The notes below the pieces were generated by a model. The model made no database searches. It was given only the letters and a program-made list of their open reading frames with translations, and was not told the DNA's origin. The position numbers and the translations under genes are program-made. Shown here piece after piece: positions 7,109-15,586 of a DNA stretch of 64,000 nt. Source of the stretch: Lysobacter sp. BMK333-48F3 (GTDB lineage: Bacteria > Pseudomonadota > Gammaproteobacteria > Xanthomonadales > Xanthomonadaceae); assembly GCF_019733395.1 (NCBI RefSeq), contig NZ_JAIHOO010000001.1, positions 682,001 through 746,000 of the forward strand, written 5' to 3'. Within the stretch, counting starts at the first letter, position 1; each line of letters begins with the position of its first letter.

Positions 7109-8716
7109 ATGAAACGCCAGGTGGTGATCGGCATGCTCGGCACCCAGCTCGACGCCGGCTCCGGCGCGGGACGTTGGGAAAAGTGGCGGCCGACCGTGGC
7201 CCTGGGCATGCACGAGGACCTGTTGCTGGACCGGGTCGAGCTGCTGCTGGACGAACGCCGCTACGGCCGGCTGGCCGAATCGGTCGCCGCCGACCTCGGC
7301 CTGGTGTCGCCGGAAACCCAGGTCCGCCGGCACGACACCTTCCTCGCCGACCCCTGGGATTTCGAAAGCGTCTACGGCGCCCTGCACGACTTCGTCCGCG
7401 CCTACCCGTTCGACACCGAGCGCGAGGACTACTACGTCCACATCACCACCGGCACCCACGTCAGCCAGATCTGCTGGTTCCTGTTGGCCGAAAGCCGGCT
7501 GTTCCCGGGCCGGTTGCTGCAGACCGCGCCGCCGCGCAAGCAGAACGGCCAGACCCCGGGCAGCTATGCGGTGATCGACCTGGACCTGTCGCGCTACGAC
7601 CGCCTGGCCCAGCGTTTCGCCGAACAGCGCCTGCACGACCGCGAACTGCTCAAGAGCGGCATCGCCACCCGCAACGCCGCCTTCAACCGGATGATCGAGC
7701 AGATCGAAACGGTGGCGACGCGCTCGAAGTCGCCGATGCTGCTGATGGGTCCGACCGGCGCCGGCAAAAGCCAGCTGGCCAAGCGGGTGTTCGAGCTGAA
7801 AAAGCAGAAGCACCAGTTGCCCGGCCGCTTCGTCGAGGTCAACTGCGCGACCCTGCGCGGCGACGGCGCGATGAGCACCCTGTTCGGCCACATCAAGGGC
7901 GCCTACACCGGCGCCTCGGCCGATCGCGCCGGCCTGCTGCGCTCGGCGCACCAGGGCCTGCTGTTCCTGGACGAGATCGGCGAACTGGGCCAGGACGAAC
8001 AGGCCATGCTGTTGCGCGCGCTGGAGGAGAAGCGGTTCTTGCCGGTCGGAAGCGACAAGGAAGTCGAAAGCGATTTCCAGCTGATCGCCGGCACCAACCG
8101 CGACCTGCAGCAGGCGGTACGCGAAGGCCGCTTCCGCGACGATCTGCTGGCCCGGCTCAATCTATGGACGTATCGCCTGCCCGGCCTGGCCGAGCGCGCC
8201 GAGGACATCGAGCCGAACCTGGAATTCGAACTGGAGCGGCATTCGCGCGAGCATCGCCATCGGGTCACCTTCAACCGCGAGGCGCGCGAGCGTTATCTGG
8301 CCTTCGCCCGCAGCGGCGAGGCGCGCTGGAGCGGCAATTTCCGCGACCTCGGCGCGTCGGTGATGCGCATGGCCACCCTGGCCGACGGCGGCCGCATCCG
8401 CATCGACCTGGTCGAGGAGGAGATCCAGCGCCTGCGCCGGCAATGGCAGGACGGCGACGGCGGCCCCGGCTCGGGCGAGAACTCGCTGGTCGAAGACCTG
8501 CTGGGCGCGCAAGCCGCACAACTGGACCGCTTCGACCGGGTCCAGCTCGAGGACGTGCTGAAGGCCTGCCGCGGCGCGGCCTCGTTGTCGCAGGCCGGGC
8601 GCGAACTGTTCGCGGTCACCCGCGCCCAGCGCGCCAGCACCAACGACGCCGATCGCCTGCGCAAGTACCTGGCCCGCTACGGCCTGGATTGGGAGCGGGT
8701 GCGCCGGCGCGATTGA
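7109..8716 (+). CDS. rtcR: sigma-54-dependent activator of rtcBA
   Basis: 535 residues. The N-terminal ~180 residues form the RtcR-specific CARF-like sensor domain ('HITTGTHVSQ', 111-120), which in the family represses ATPase activity until it binds a damaged-RNA ligand. An AAA+ domain follows: Walker A 'GPTGAGKS' (214-221), the sigma-54 contact loop 'GAYTGA' (264-269) and Walker B 'LLFLDEIGEL' (284-293). The C-terminal ~70 residues should hold the helix-turn-helix. It is divergent from rtcB across a 232-bp spacer, the standard arrangement. Its own promoter is probably in the AT-rich stretch 7000-7100. Ligand identity is known only from the family. Confidence 0.96.
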   Translation: MKRQVVIGMLGTQLDAGSGAGRWEKWRPTVALGMHEDLLLDRVELLLDERRYGRLAESVAADLGLVSPETQVRRHDTFLADPWDFESVYGALHDFVRAYPFDTEREDYYVHITTGTHVSQICWFLLAESRLFPGRLLQTAPPRKQNGQTPGSYAVIDLDLSRYDRLAQRFAEQRLHDRELLKSGIATRNAAFNRMIEQIETVATRSKSPMLLMGPTGAGKSQLAKRVFELKKQKHQLPGRFVEVNCATLRGDGAMSTLFGHIKGAYTGASADRAGLLRSAHQGLLFLDEIGELGQDEQAMLLRALEEKRFLPVGSDKEVESDFQLIAGTNRDLQQAVREGRFRDDLLARLNLWTYRLPGLAERAEDIEPNLEFELERHSREHRHRVTFNREARERYLAFARSGEARWSGNFRDLGASVMRMATLADGGRIRIDLVEEEIQRLRRQWQDGDGGPGSGENSLVEDLLGAQAAQLDRFDRVQLEDVLKACRGAASLSQAGRELFAVTRAQRASTNDADRLRKYLARYGLDWERVRRRD

Positions 8717-8788
8717 GCCGGACGCCACGGCGCCCGCGCCTCAGGACGCGCCCCTTAGATTTAAAGCACGCGCCTCACCGCACGCAGC

Positions 8789-9574
8789 TCAGAACACCCG
8801 CGCCTCGCGCAGCGCGTGGTTGGCCAGCACCGCCGCGGCGTTTTCCGGCAGGTTGCGCGGCCCGGTCACGCAGCTGACGAACACCAGCTGGCGGGTGCCG
8901 CGCCTGACGTGGCCGACCAGCCAGCGCACCGCTTCCTTCTTTTCCTTTTCCTGCATCACCACCGAGCCGCTCTTCGCCGACACGGTCAGGTCGGGGCGCC
9001 ACGGCATCGGCCCGAACGGCGCCGCGCCGAACGAGCCGACCACCACGCCGGAAGGCTGGCGCAGCGCCGAACGCACCTCGGCCATGGCCTGGCGCTCGAT
9101 CGGCAGCTCGTCGCGGAACAGCTTGAGCAGGAAACCGAGCTGCTCGCTGGGCGAAATCTTCAGCGCGCCGTCGTTCCAGAACGCCCCCGCGCCGCGGCCG
9201 ACGTCGCCGTTGCCGTAGCCGAAGCGGCTGAGGTACTCGCGCTCGCGGGTCGGCCCGAGCCGGCCGGCGACGCCGACGAAATACGCGTCGGCCGAGTAGC
9301 GCAGCACGGTGTCCACGCCCGGTTCGTTGCCGCGCGCGGTGGTCCTCATCAGGCCGGCGTCGAGCGCGGCCAGGGCGTGCGGAATGTCGAAGGTCGCGGC
9401 CGGGCTGACCTGGCGCTGGCAGGCCGGGGTCGGCGCCGGGCCGATATTGCCGGCGCTGAGGTCGTAGAGCAGGAAGCAGGACTGGGTGCGCGGCTCGGCG
9501 TCGGCGGCATGCGCCGCGGTCGCGGATCCGAATGCGCAAACGGCCGACACGATGGCGGCGGCGATGGCTCTCAT
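8789..9574 (-). CDS. class D beta-lactamase-like protein, catalytic residues lost
   Basis: 261 residues with a Sec signal peptide (~1-24). The fold is that of OXA-type class D beta-lactamases: 'SPAATFDIPHAL' (57-68) occupies the place of the canonical P-x-S-T-F-K-I-P motif, 'YGN' is intact (120-122) and the third motif 'KSG' is intact (201-203). The nucleophilic Ser is Ala60, the catalytic Lys is Asp63, and the S-x-V motif reads 'SAD' (94-96). Two independent codon changes (GCG and GAC) make a sequencing error unlikely. The protein should not hydrolyse beta-lactams by the usual route. It may be a penicillin-binding or BlaR-sensor-like relic, or have a new role. It is convergent with rtcR. No signs of frameshift. 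Confidence 0.78.
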   Translation of the reverse strand: MRAIAAAIVSAVCAFGSATAAHAADAEPRTQSCFLLYDLSAGNIGPAPTPACQRQVSPAATFDIPHALAALDAGLMRTTARGNEPGVDTVLRYSADAYFVGVAGRLGPTREREYLSRFGYGNGDVGRGAGAFWNDGALKISPSEQLGFLLKLFRDELPIERQAMAEVRSALRQPSGVVVGSFGAAPFGPMPWRPDLTVSAKSGSVVMQEKEKKEAVRWLVGHVRRGTRQLVFVSCVTGPRNLPENAAAVLANHALREARVF

Positions 9575-9703
9575 GCCTGCGTAGCTCCTTGCTCGACGAC
9601 GGGTTCGAAAACGGCGGGTCGGACGGCAGCGGGGCCGGACATCGCCGCGGGGCCCAAGGATGGCATGTCCGCCGGCCGCATTCGACCCCGGCCGCGCCCG
9701 CGC

Positions 9704-9734
9704 TTGACCTCGAGCACAGTCGAGGTCCTATGCT
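9704..9734 (+). promoter_or_regulatory. SoxR-type (MerR-family) promoter/operator
   Basis: A -35 TTGACC (9704-9709) and -10 TATGCT (9729-9734) are separated by 19 bp, the overlong spacing typical of MerR-family promoters. The spacer holds a perfect 8-bp inverted repeat, GACCTCGA (9706-9713) and TCGAGGTC (9720-9727), very like the SoxR box. It lies 29 bp before the ATG of the Atm1-like ABC exporter. No soxR gene is in the window. Confidence 0.82.
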
Positions 9735-9763
9735 GCGCCCTTCCCTCGCCGCTGCAGGACCGC

Positions 9764-11596
9764 ATGGCTGCCGCCCCTCCCGCCCCCGACCCCATCGCCG
9801 ACGCCGACGGCGCCGCACCGGTCGACCGTGCCGCCGGCCGCCGCGGCGAGTGGTCGGTGATCGCTTCGCTGCTGCCCTACCTGCGCCCCTATGCCGGCCG
9901 CATCGTCATCGCCCTGGCGATGGTGGTCGCGGCCAAGCTGTTGAATCTGTACGTGCCGCTGGCGCTCAAGCAGCTGATCGACCGGCTCAACATCCAGCCC
10001 AGCCCGCTGCTGTTGCCGGTCGGCCTGCTGCTGGCCTACGGCGCGGCGCGGGTCGGGGTGACCCTGTTCACCGAGCTGCGCCAGGTGGTGTTCGCGCGGG
10101 TCATGGCGCGCAGCTCGCGCCAGGTGACCCTGCAGGTGTTCCGCCACCTGCACGGGCTCAGCCTCAAGTTCCACCTCGCCCGCCGCACCGGCGGCGTCGC
10201 CCGCGACGTCGAGCGCGGCGGCAGCGCGATCGGCGACCTGCTCGACTGGACCATCTACACCATCATCCCGGTGCTGTTCGAAGTGGTCATGGTCACCGCG
10301 GTGCTGGTGTGGATCTACGACTGGCGCTACGCCGCGATCGCGCTCGGCACCCTGGTCGCCTACGGCGCCTGGACCTTCTCGGTCACCGAGTGGCGCACCC
10401 GCTACTACCGCGCTTCGGTCGAGGCCGACACCCGCGCCAACGAGCGCGCGGTGGATTCGCTGCTGAACTACGAGACGGTCAAGTACTTCAACAACGAAAA
10501 CCACGAGGCGCTGCGTTACGACGACAATCTGCGCCACCTGGAGAACTCCCAGGTCATGGCGATCAAGACCCTGGCCGTGCTCAACCTAGGCCAGAGCCTG
10601 GTGGTCGCGCTCGGCGTCACCGCGATGATGTGGCTGGCCGCCCGCGGCGTGGTCGCCGGCGAGATGACCGTCGGCGACCTGGTGCTGGTCAACGCCTATC
10701 TGCTGCAGTTGTCGGCGCCGCTGTTCATGCTCGGCATGATGTACCGCGAGGTGAAGCAGGCGCTGACCAACATGGAGCGCCTGTTCGGCCTGCTCGACGA
10801 GCGCCAGGACGTGCGCGACGCCGACGATGCGCAGGTGCTGGACGCGCGCCGGCCGACGGTGAGCTTCCGCGGCGTGCGCTTCGGCTACGACCCGCGCCGC
10901 GAAATCCTGCAGGGCATCGACTTCGAGATCCCCGCCGGCGCCACCGTGGCCGTGGTCGGCCATTCGGGCTCGGGCAAATCGACCCTGGCTCGGCTGCTGT
11001 ACCGCTTTTACGACGTCGACGCCGGCGCGATCGAGATCGACGGCCGCGACCTGCGCCGCTTGACCCAGTCCTCGCTGCGCGGCTCGATCGCGATCGTTCC
11101 GCAGGACACGGTGCTGTTCAACGACACCATCGGCTACAACATCCGCTACGGCCGGCCCGAGGCCAGCGACGCCGAGGTCGAGGCCGCGGCGCGCTCTGCC
11201 CACATCCACGACTTCATCGTCCATCAACCCGACGGTTACGACACCCCGGTCGGCGAACGCGGGCTCAAGCTGTCCGGCGGCGAAAAGCAGCGCGTGGCGA
11301 TCGCCCGTGCGCTGCTCAAGAACCCCTCGATCCTGATCTTCGACGAGGCCACGTCGGCCCTGGACTCCAAGTCGGAGCGCGCGATCCAGGCCGAACTCGA
11401 CCGGCTCGCGGTCGGCCGCACCACCCTGGTCATCGCCCACCGGTTGTCGACGGTGATGGACGCCGACCAGATCCTGGTCATGGACGCCGGCCGCATCATC
11501 GAGCGCGGCAGCCACGCGCAGTTGCTGGCCCTGGACGGTGTCTACGCGCAGATGTGGGAGCTGCAGCAGCGCCAGGCCGACACCGCGCCGGCCTGA
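9764..11596 (+). CDS. Atm1/HMT1-type ABC exporter (fused TMD-NBD)
   Basis: 610 residues from the ATG at 9764, the usual size for Atm1-type half-transporters. The N-terminal ~330 residues hold six membrane helices and an ABC transmembrane domain with Atm1-like segments such as 'NYETVKYFNNE'. The ATPase domain follows, with Walker A 'GHSGSGKST' (399-407), signature 'LSGGEKQR' (503-510) and Walker B 'ILIFDEATSALDS'. Bacterial Atm1 relatives export glutathione conjugates or metal-thiolates, and eukaryotic ones support Fe-S or heavy-metal homeostasis. The SoxR-type promoter suggests induction by redox-active compounds. Its upstream frame is open for a long way, but the promoter position fixes this start. 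The substrate is inferred from family only. Confidence 0.93.
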   Translation: MAAAPPAPDPIADADGAAPVDRAAGRRGEWSVIASLLPYLRPYAGRIVIALAMVVAAKLLNLYVPLALKQLIDRLNIQPSPLLLPVGLLLAYGAARVGVTLFTELRQVVFARVMARSSRQVTLQVFRHLHGLSLKFHLARRTGGVARDVERGGSAIGDLLDWTIYTIIPVLFEVVMVTAVLVWIYDWRYAAIALGTLVAYGAWTFSVTEWRTRYYRASVEADTRANERAVDSLLNYETVKYFNNENHEALRYDDNLRHLENSQVMAIKTLAVLNLGQSLVVALGVTAMMWLAARGVVAGEMTVGDLVLVNAYLLQLSAPLFMLGMMYREVKQALTNMERLFGLLDERQDVRDADDAQVLDARRPTVSFRGVRFGYDPRREILQGIDFEIPAGATVAVVGHSGSGKSTLARLLYRFYDVDAGAIEIDGRDLRRLTQSSLRGSIAIVPQDTVLFNDTIGYNIRYGRPEASDAEVEAAARSAHIHDFIVHQPDGYDTPVGERGLKLSGGEKQRVAIARALLKNPSILIFDEATSALDSKSERAIQAELDRLAVGRTTLVIAHRLSTVMDADQILVMDAGRIIERGSHAQLLALDGVYAQMWELQQRQADTAPA

Positions 11597-11599
11597 ACC

Positions 11600-12130
11600 T
11601 CACTCGGCGCCGGCGTCCGCTTCCCAGACCATGTACACGTCGGCGCGCCGGTAATGCGAGCCCGGCCGCGGCGCCGGGCGATGGCGGAAGCCGACGCTCT
11701 CGTACAGGTGCAGCGCCGGGCCGAGCTTGGAGCTGGATTCCAGGAACAGTTCGCGCCCGCCCATGTCGTGGAAAGCGTCGATCGCGCCGGCGATCAAGCG
11801 GCGGCCGATGCCGCCGCCGCGCAGCGCCGGCTCCACCGCCATCTTGGTCAATTCGACCAGGCCGTCGTCGTAGCGCTTCAGGGCGACGGTGCCGAGCACC
11901 CGGTCGGCGTCGTCGACCGCGAACAGGATCCGGCCGCCGTCGTCGAGCAGGTGGGTCTGCGGGTCGCCGAGCACTTCGCGATCGATCGGCTCGACCGTGA
12001 ACCAGCGTTGCAGCCATTCGATGTTGAGGCGGGCGAAATCCTCGCGCCAGCGCGGCTCGAAGCCGACCACACGGACCGTGCCGGTGATCGCGAGCGGCGC
12101 CGGGCCCGGCCCGGAGGTATCGTCGTTCAT
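11600..12130 (-). CDS. GNAT family N-acetyltransferase
   Basis: 176 residues from the ATG at 12130. The acetyl-CoA fold is clear: 'GTVALKRYDDGLVELTKMAV' forms strands 3-4, followed by the pyrophosphate loop 'LRGGGIGRRLIAGAI' (R/Q-x-x-G-x-G/A) and 'LFLESSSKLGPALHLYESVGF'. This subgroup resembles small-molecule acetyltransferases of the PhnO/MarR-linked kind; the acceptor is unknown. It is convergent with the ABC exporter, with only 3 bp between stop codons. Confidence 0.88.
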   Translation of the reverse strand: MNDDTSGPGPAPLAITGTVRVVGFEPRWREDFARLNIEWLQRWFTVEPIDREVLGDPQTHLLDDGGRILFAVDDADRVLGTVALKRYDDGLVELTKMAVEPALRGGGIGRRLIAGAIDAFHDMGGRELFLESSSKLGPALHLYESVGFRHRPAPRPGSHYRRADVYMVWEADAGAE

Positions 12131-12209
12131 GACCGCATCATAGACCGGGCGCGGACGCTGGCCGCAGGGCGCGGAACCGGCCCGGCCGCGGGCTCGCGGT
12201 ACGGGCCGC

Positions 12210-12845
12210 TCAGGCGCCGTTCTTGGCCGCGGCCTTGCCGCTCTTTCCTGCCGGCTTGGCCGCCGGCTGGCCCTTGTGCTTGCCCGGATCCTTGCCAGCC
12301 GCGGCCGCCGGCGGGTAGTCGCGATAGGGCCGGTTCGGGTAATCGCGGCGCAGTTCGCGGTCGATCGTGATCGGCCGGCCCCAGCGGTCGTAGGTCGGCA
12401 CGAAGCCGCGCTTGAGCCGGTGGAACTCGGTCGAACCGGGCTTGATCCCCAGCCGTTCGGCGACCGCGCCCCAGCCCATGGCGTGGTCGCGGTTCCACTC
12501 GTCGACCACGTAGCGGCAGGGCCGGCCCAGCACCTGGGCCAGGGCGCAGGCGTAGTAGACGTCGCCGGGGGTCCAGCCGCGGTTGCCGAGCAGGTCGCCG
12601 ACCAGTTCGCGCGGCGCGCCGTAGTAACGCACCATCTCGTCGACGAAAGGCTCGCGGTAGCGGCTGCCGTAGCGGTTGATGTCGCCGAGCCAGGCATCGA
12701 CCCAGACGTCGCCGCTGCGCGGGCTCCAGCCGCCGTCCGCCGGCTGCGCCGGCAGCGGGCCGGCGCCGATCAGCGCGGCGGCCGAGGCGGCGAGAGCGAA
12801 GAGATAGCGTTTGATGAAAGGCTGGCGTTTGATAGCGTGGTTCAT
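12210..12845 (-). CDS. secreted protein of unknown function
   Basis: 211 residues. A cleavable signal peptide (~1-34, ending 'LPAQPADG') directs export. The middle (55-150) is a compact domain with conserved-looking aromatic and acidic residues ('DVWVDAWLGDINRYGSRYREPFVDEMV' in part, 'NRGWTPGDVYYACALAQ', 'DEWNRDHAMGWGAVAERLG'). The tail is Lys/Ala/Pro-rich and probably disordered. I recognise no named family, though such proteins recur in Xanthomonadaceae. It could form a short run with the two secreted proteins that follow upstream on the same strand. Confidence 0.8.
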   Translation of the reverse strand: MNHAIKRQPFIKRYLFALAASAAALIGAGPLPAQPADGGWSPRSGDVWVDAWLGDINRYGSRYREPFVDEMVRYYGAPRELVGDLLGNRGWTPGDVYYACALAQVLGRPCRYVVDEWNRDHAMGWGAVAERLGIKPGSTEFHRLKRGFVPTYDRWGRPITIDRELRRDYPNRPYRDYPPAAAAGKDPGKHKGQPAAKPAGKSGKAAAKNGA

Positions 12846-12900
12846 GGCGGATCTCCCGAGGTCGCGCGCCGACCCCGTCCGCGCCCGCAGGCGCGGCGGT

Positions 12901-13380
12901 TCAGCGCGAGATCGTGAATTTGCCGAAGGCGACGCCGACGTCCCAACCCTGGCCGGTGCCGGCCAGGGCCAGCGACACTTCGCCCTTGGTCATGACCTGG
13001 GCCTTGCTCGAACGCACCGCGCCGGCGTGGGCCTCGGCGGTGGCGTAGCTGCCCAGGGTCTCGCCGATGTTGCGCACCCCGGAAAACTCGCCGGTGCCGT
13101 TGACGATGCGCGACTTGCCGAAGCTCAGCCCGCCGCCCTTGGCGCTGATCTTCACCGCCATGCTCTGGCCGTTGCTGCAGCTGATGGTGCCGCTGCCGGA
13201 GGAGGTCTTGTAGAACACCGACCAGCCGGACATGTTGAACTTGAGTTTGCAGTCGACCGAACCGCCCGCGCTCGCGGTGCCCGGCAAGGCGGTCGCGGCC
13301 AGCGCCAGCGCGGCGCCCAGGCCCAGGCGGTGCGACAGGCTGCGGAGGGAATGAGGACGGCGATCGTTCGAACGGCGCAT
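12901..13380 (-). CDS. secreted beta-rich protein of unknown function
   Basis: 159 residues. After a long basic N-terminus, the signal peptide ends near 'TASAGG' (about residue 40). The mature part begins with a Cys pair ('VDCKLKF', 'TISCSNG'), is Gly/Ser-rich, and alternates in a way that suggests a small beta-sandwich, loosely similar to DUF992-type proteins. The call beyond 'secreted' is weak. It lies between two other secreted-protein genes on the same strand, with gaps of 55 and 157 bp, so they may be separate units. Confidence 0.72.
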   Translation of the reverse strand: MRRSNDRRPHSLRSLSHRLGLGAALALAATALPGTASAGGSVDCKLKFNMSGWSVFYKTSSGSGTISCSNGQSMAVKISAKGGGLSFGKSRIVNGTGEFSGVRNIGETLGSYATAEAHAGAVRSSKAQVMTKGEVSLALAGTGQGWDVGVAFGKFTISR

Positions 13381-13537
13381 GACGGGCCTCGCGGATGGGG
13401 AAGCGGCGGATGGGGACGGCTCCGGCGTCGGGCGACGGCCGGGAGCGGCAGGCTAGCACTCGCCGGCCGAAGCGGCGACGGCGCCCGAGGGCGCCGTCGC
13501 ATCGCAACCGGACGGCTCAGGGCCGGACGAAGGTAAC

Positions 13538-14026
13538 TCAGTCGTCGTCGCGGTCGCGCCAACGGCGGCCGTCGTAGCGGTAGTCGCGATCGCGGTCGTA
13601 ACGATCATAACGGTCGTAACGGTGGTAGCGATCGTCGTAGCGGCTGTAGCGATAGTCGTTGCGACGGTCGTAGCGCGGGTCGTAGTAAGTGGCCCGGCAC
13701 TTGCCGTTGTGCTTGCAATCGCGCTTGTTGTAGTAGCCGTGCGCCACGCCGTACGGCGGACCCGAGCGGTAGCGATGGTCGGCGTAGCGCGGCACGTTGC
13801 GGTAATAGGTCGAGCGGCCGTAGCGGTCGCGGACCACGATCAGGCGATCGTCGTAGCCGAAGTTGCCGTAGCGGTAGTACGGGGTGTTGTTGCGGACGAT
13901 GACGTCGGCGATGTCGACGATCACTCGGGCGAGGTCGTCGGCGCGCGCCGGCGCCGGCACCATGGCGACTGCGCCGAAACCGGCGGCGAGTACGAACGGT
14001 GCAAGCCAGCGGGACAGGGCGGTCAT
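13538..14026 (-). CDS. secreted Tyr/Arg/Asp-rich protein
   Basis: 162 residues from the ATG at 14026, with a GGAG ribosome site. A signal peptide (~1-29, 'APARADD') is followed by an ordered part with 'IVDIADVIVRNNTPYYRYG' and a Cys pair ('KRDCKHNGKC'). The last ~55 residues are low-complexity repeats of Tyr, Arg and Asp ('YDRYDRYDRDRDY'). The coding sequence keeps varied codons, so it is not a simple DNA triplet expansion. Function unknown; extracellular or periplasmic location is likely. Confidence 0.8.
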   Translation of the reverse strand: MTALSRWLAPFVLAAGFGAVAMVPAPARADDLARVIVDIADVIVRNNTPYYRYGNFGYDDRLIVVRDRYGRSTYYRNVPRYADHRYRSGPPYGVAHGYYNKRDCKHNGKCRATYYDPRYDRRNDYRYSRYDDRYHRYDRYDRYDRDRDYRYDGRRWRDRDDD

Positions 14027-14187
14027 GGCAGTCTCCTCATTCGGGGGACCTGCTCTGCGGCAGGTACGGTGCGAATGTGCCTTTGCCACGGTGAACCGGC
14101 TTGGAATGGTTCCGGGGTCGCCGCCGGCCGCTCAGTCGCGGTTGGGACAGCCGCCGCCGGCGCCCGCCCTCCCCCGCTCGCGCGGCC

Positions 14188-14898
14188 TCAAGCCGTGCGG
14201 TGGAACCGCGCGATCGCCTCGGCGACCGCGTCGGCGCCGGCGACCGTCTGCAGCCGCGGATGCTCCTGGTTCATCCCGTGCTCCATCTCGTGCGCCCAGG
14301 TCACGTGGTAGGGCATGTGCACGCCCCAGCCGCCGAGGGCGACCACCGGCTCGATGTCCGAACGCAGCGAGTTGCCGACCATCGCGAACCGCTCCGGCGC
14401 GACGCCGAACTCGGCCAGGACCCGCGAATAGCTGGCCTCGTCCTTTTCCGAGACGATTTCGATCCGATGGAACAGGTCGGCCAGGCCGCTGAGCGCGACC
14501 TTCTTTTCCTGGTGGAACAGGTCGCCCTTGGTGATCAGAACGATGCGGTGCTCGCGCGCCACCGCCTCGACCGCCTCGCGGATCCCCGGCAGCAGTTCGA
14601 CCGGGTGGTCGAGCATGTCCTTGGCCAGGACCACGATGCGGTGGATATCGGCCGCGCTGATGCGCGCCTGGGTGATGTCGATCGCGGCCTCGATCATCGA
14701 CAGGACCATGCCTTTGACGCCGTAGCCGAACAACGCCAGGTTGTTGCGCTCCACCGCGTACAGCCGTTCGCGGATGGCCGCATTGCCGATGTCCACCCAG
14801 GCCCCGAGGATGCGTTCGAACTCGACCGCCGCCTCCTGGTAATAGCCCTCGCTGTGCCACAGCGTGTCGTCGCCGTCGAAGCCCACCAGTTCCAACAT
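14188..14898 (-). CDS. HAD-superfamily hydrolase
   Basis: 236 residues from the Met at 14898 (a start at 14928 would add ten). HAD motif I is 'GFDGDDTLWHS' (DxDxT/L), motif II 'VLITKGD', a Lys-bearing region 'SEKDEASY', and motif IV 'VGNSLRSDIEPVVALGG'. The helical cap lies between motifs I and II, as in phosphoglycolate phosphatase-like enzymes. It probably dephosphorylates a small metabolite; the substrate is unknown. Position gives no pathway clue. Confidence 0.9.
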   Translation of the reverse strand: MLELVGFDGDDTLWHSEGYYQEAAVEFERILGAWVDIGNAAIRERLYAVERNNLALFGYGVKGMVLSMIEAAIDITQARISAADIHRIVVLAKDMLDHPVELLPGIREAVEAVAREHRIVLITKGDLFHQEKKVALSGLADLFHRIEIVSEKDEASYSRVLAEFGVAPERFAMVGNSLRSDIEPVVALGGWGVHMPYHVTWAHEMEHGMNQEHPRLQTVAGADAVAEAIARFHRTA

Positions 14899-15202
14899 GA
14901 TCCCGCCCTGTTCGATGGCGGGCGGCACGCGCCCGCCGGAAGGCGACCCGCGCCCTCGACGGGACGGATCGCAGAGCGGCGATTATCGCCCAAGCCCGCC
15001 CGGCCCGCCTGTGCGGCGCCGGGCGAACCGGCCCGGCTGGGCGGGCGCTACAGAACGGGCGGCATTACCACGGGCGGCACGAGTTGCAGGCGGGCCCGCG
15101 CCCGGACGGCCGCCGGAACGCCGCCGCCCCGTACGGGCAACGTTCCGGTGGCGGCCGCCGGGCCGCAGCCGCGGACCCGCCTGCGCTGCTCGCAACCCCG
15201 GC

Positions 15203-15586
15203 TCAGTCCTCGCCGTCGAGACGGAAGTCGTTGCGCCGGCCGAGCTTCTGGTGCCGCTCGACCTGGGTTTTCACGTAACGCGAGATCATCGTCGACAACT
15301 CGCTGTCCGGGCCCAGGGCGCCGATCACGCCCTGCCACATGCCGCGGTAGATCCAGCGATTGCTGCGCACGTAGTTCTTGCGCCAGGGCCCGTAGACGGC
15401 CTGCGGCAGTTCGGTCCAGAACCGGCCGGTGGCCATGACCCAGAGCGCGGCCTCGACGAAACGCCGCGCGTCCTCGGTGTCGGTATTGCGGGTATAGACG
15501 GTGCGCGGCAGCACGGCCTCGATCGCCGCCCACTGCTTCGCGTCCAGCCGGGTGTAGATGGATTCTTCGTGTTCGTCGGGAATCAT
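15203..15586 (-). CDS. stand-alone IS5-type transposase N-terminal domain
   Basis: 127 residues from the ATG at 15586, with a GGAG site 8 bases upstream; a GTG at 15652 would add 22. The sequence matches the N-terminal (orfA-type, DUF4096-like) domain of IS5-group transposases: 'LDAKQWAAIEAVLP', 'DARRFVEAALWVMATGRFWTELP' and 'YGPWRKNYVRSNRW'. The catalytic DDE half is not found downstream, and no terminal inverted repeats are evident. It ends with a short charged tail of its own. It may be a relic or a domesticated DNA-binding protein. The intact frame and good ribosome site favour retained expression. Confidence 0.7.
   Translation of the reverse strand: MIPDEHEESIYTRLDAKQWAAIEAVLPRTVYTRNTDTEDARRFVEAALWVMATGRFWTELPQAVYGPWRKNYVRSNRWIYRGMWQGVIGALGPDSELSTMISRYVKTQVERHQKLGRRNDFRLDGED

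Noticed and set aside
8816..9763. Long N-terminal extension of the ABC exporter frame
   Set aside because: It runs through the antisense of the beta-lactamase-like gene and through the SoxR-type promoter; family length fits the ATG at 9764.
13691..13706. Sigma-54-like match TGGCCC-N5-TTGC on the plus strand
   Set aside because: It lies inside the Tyr/Arg/Asp-rich protein gene, antisense to it, with an imperfect -24 element and no gene behind it.
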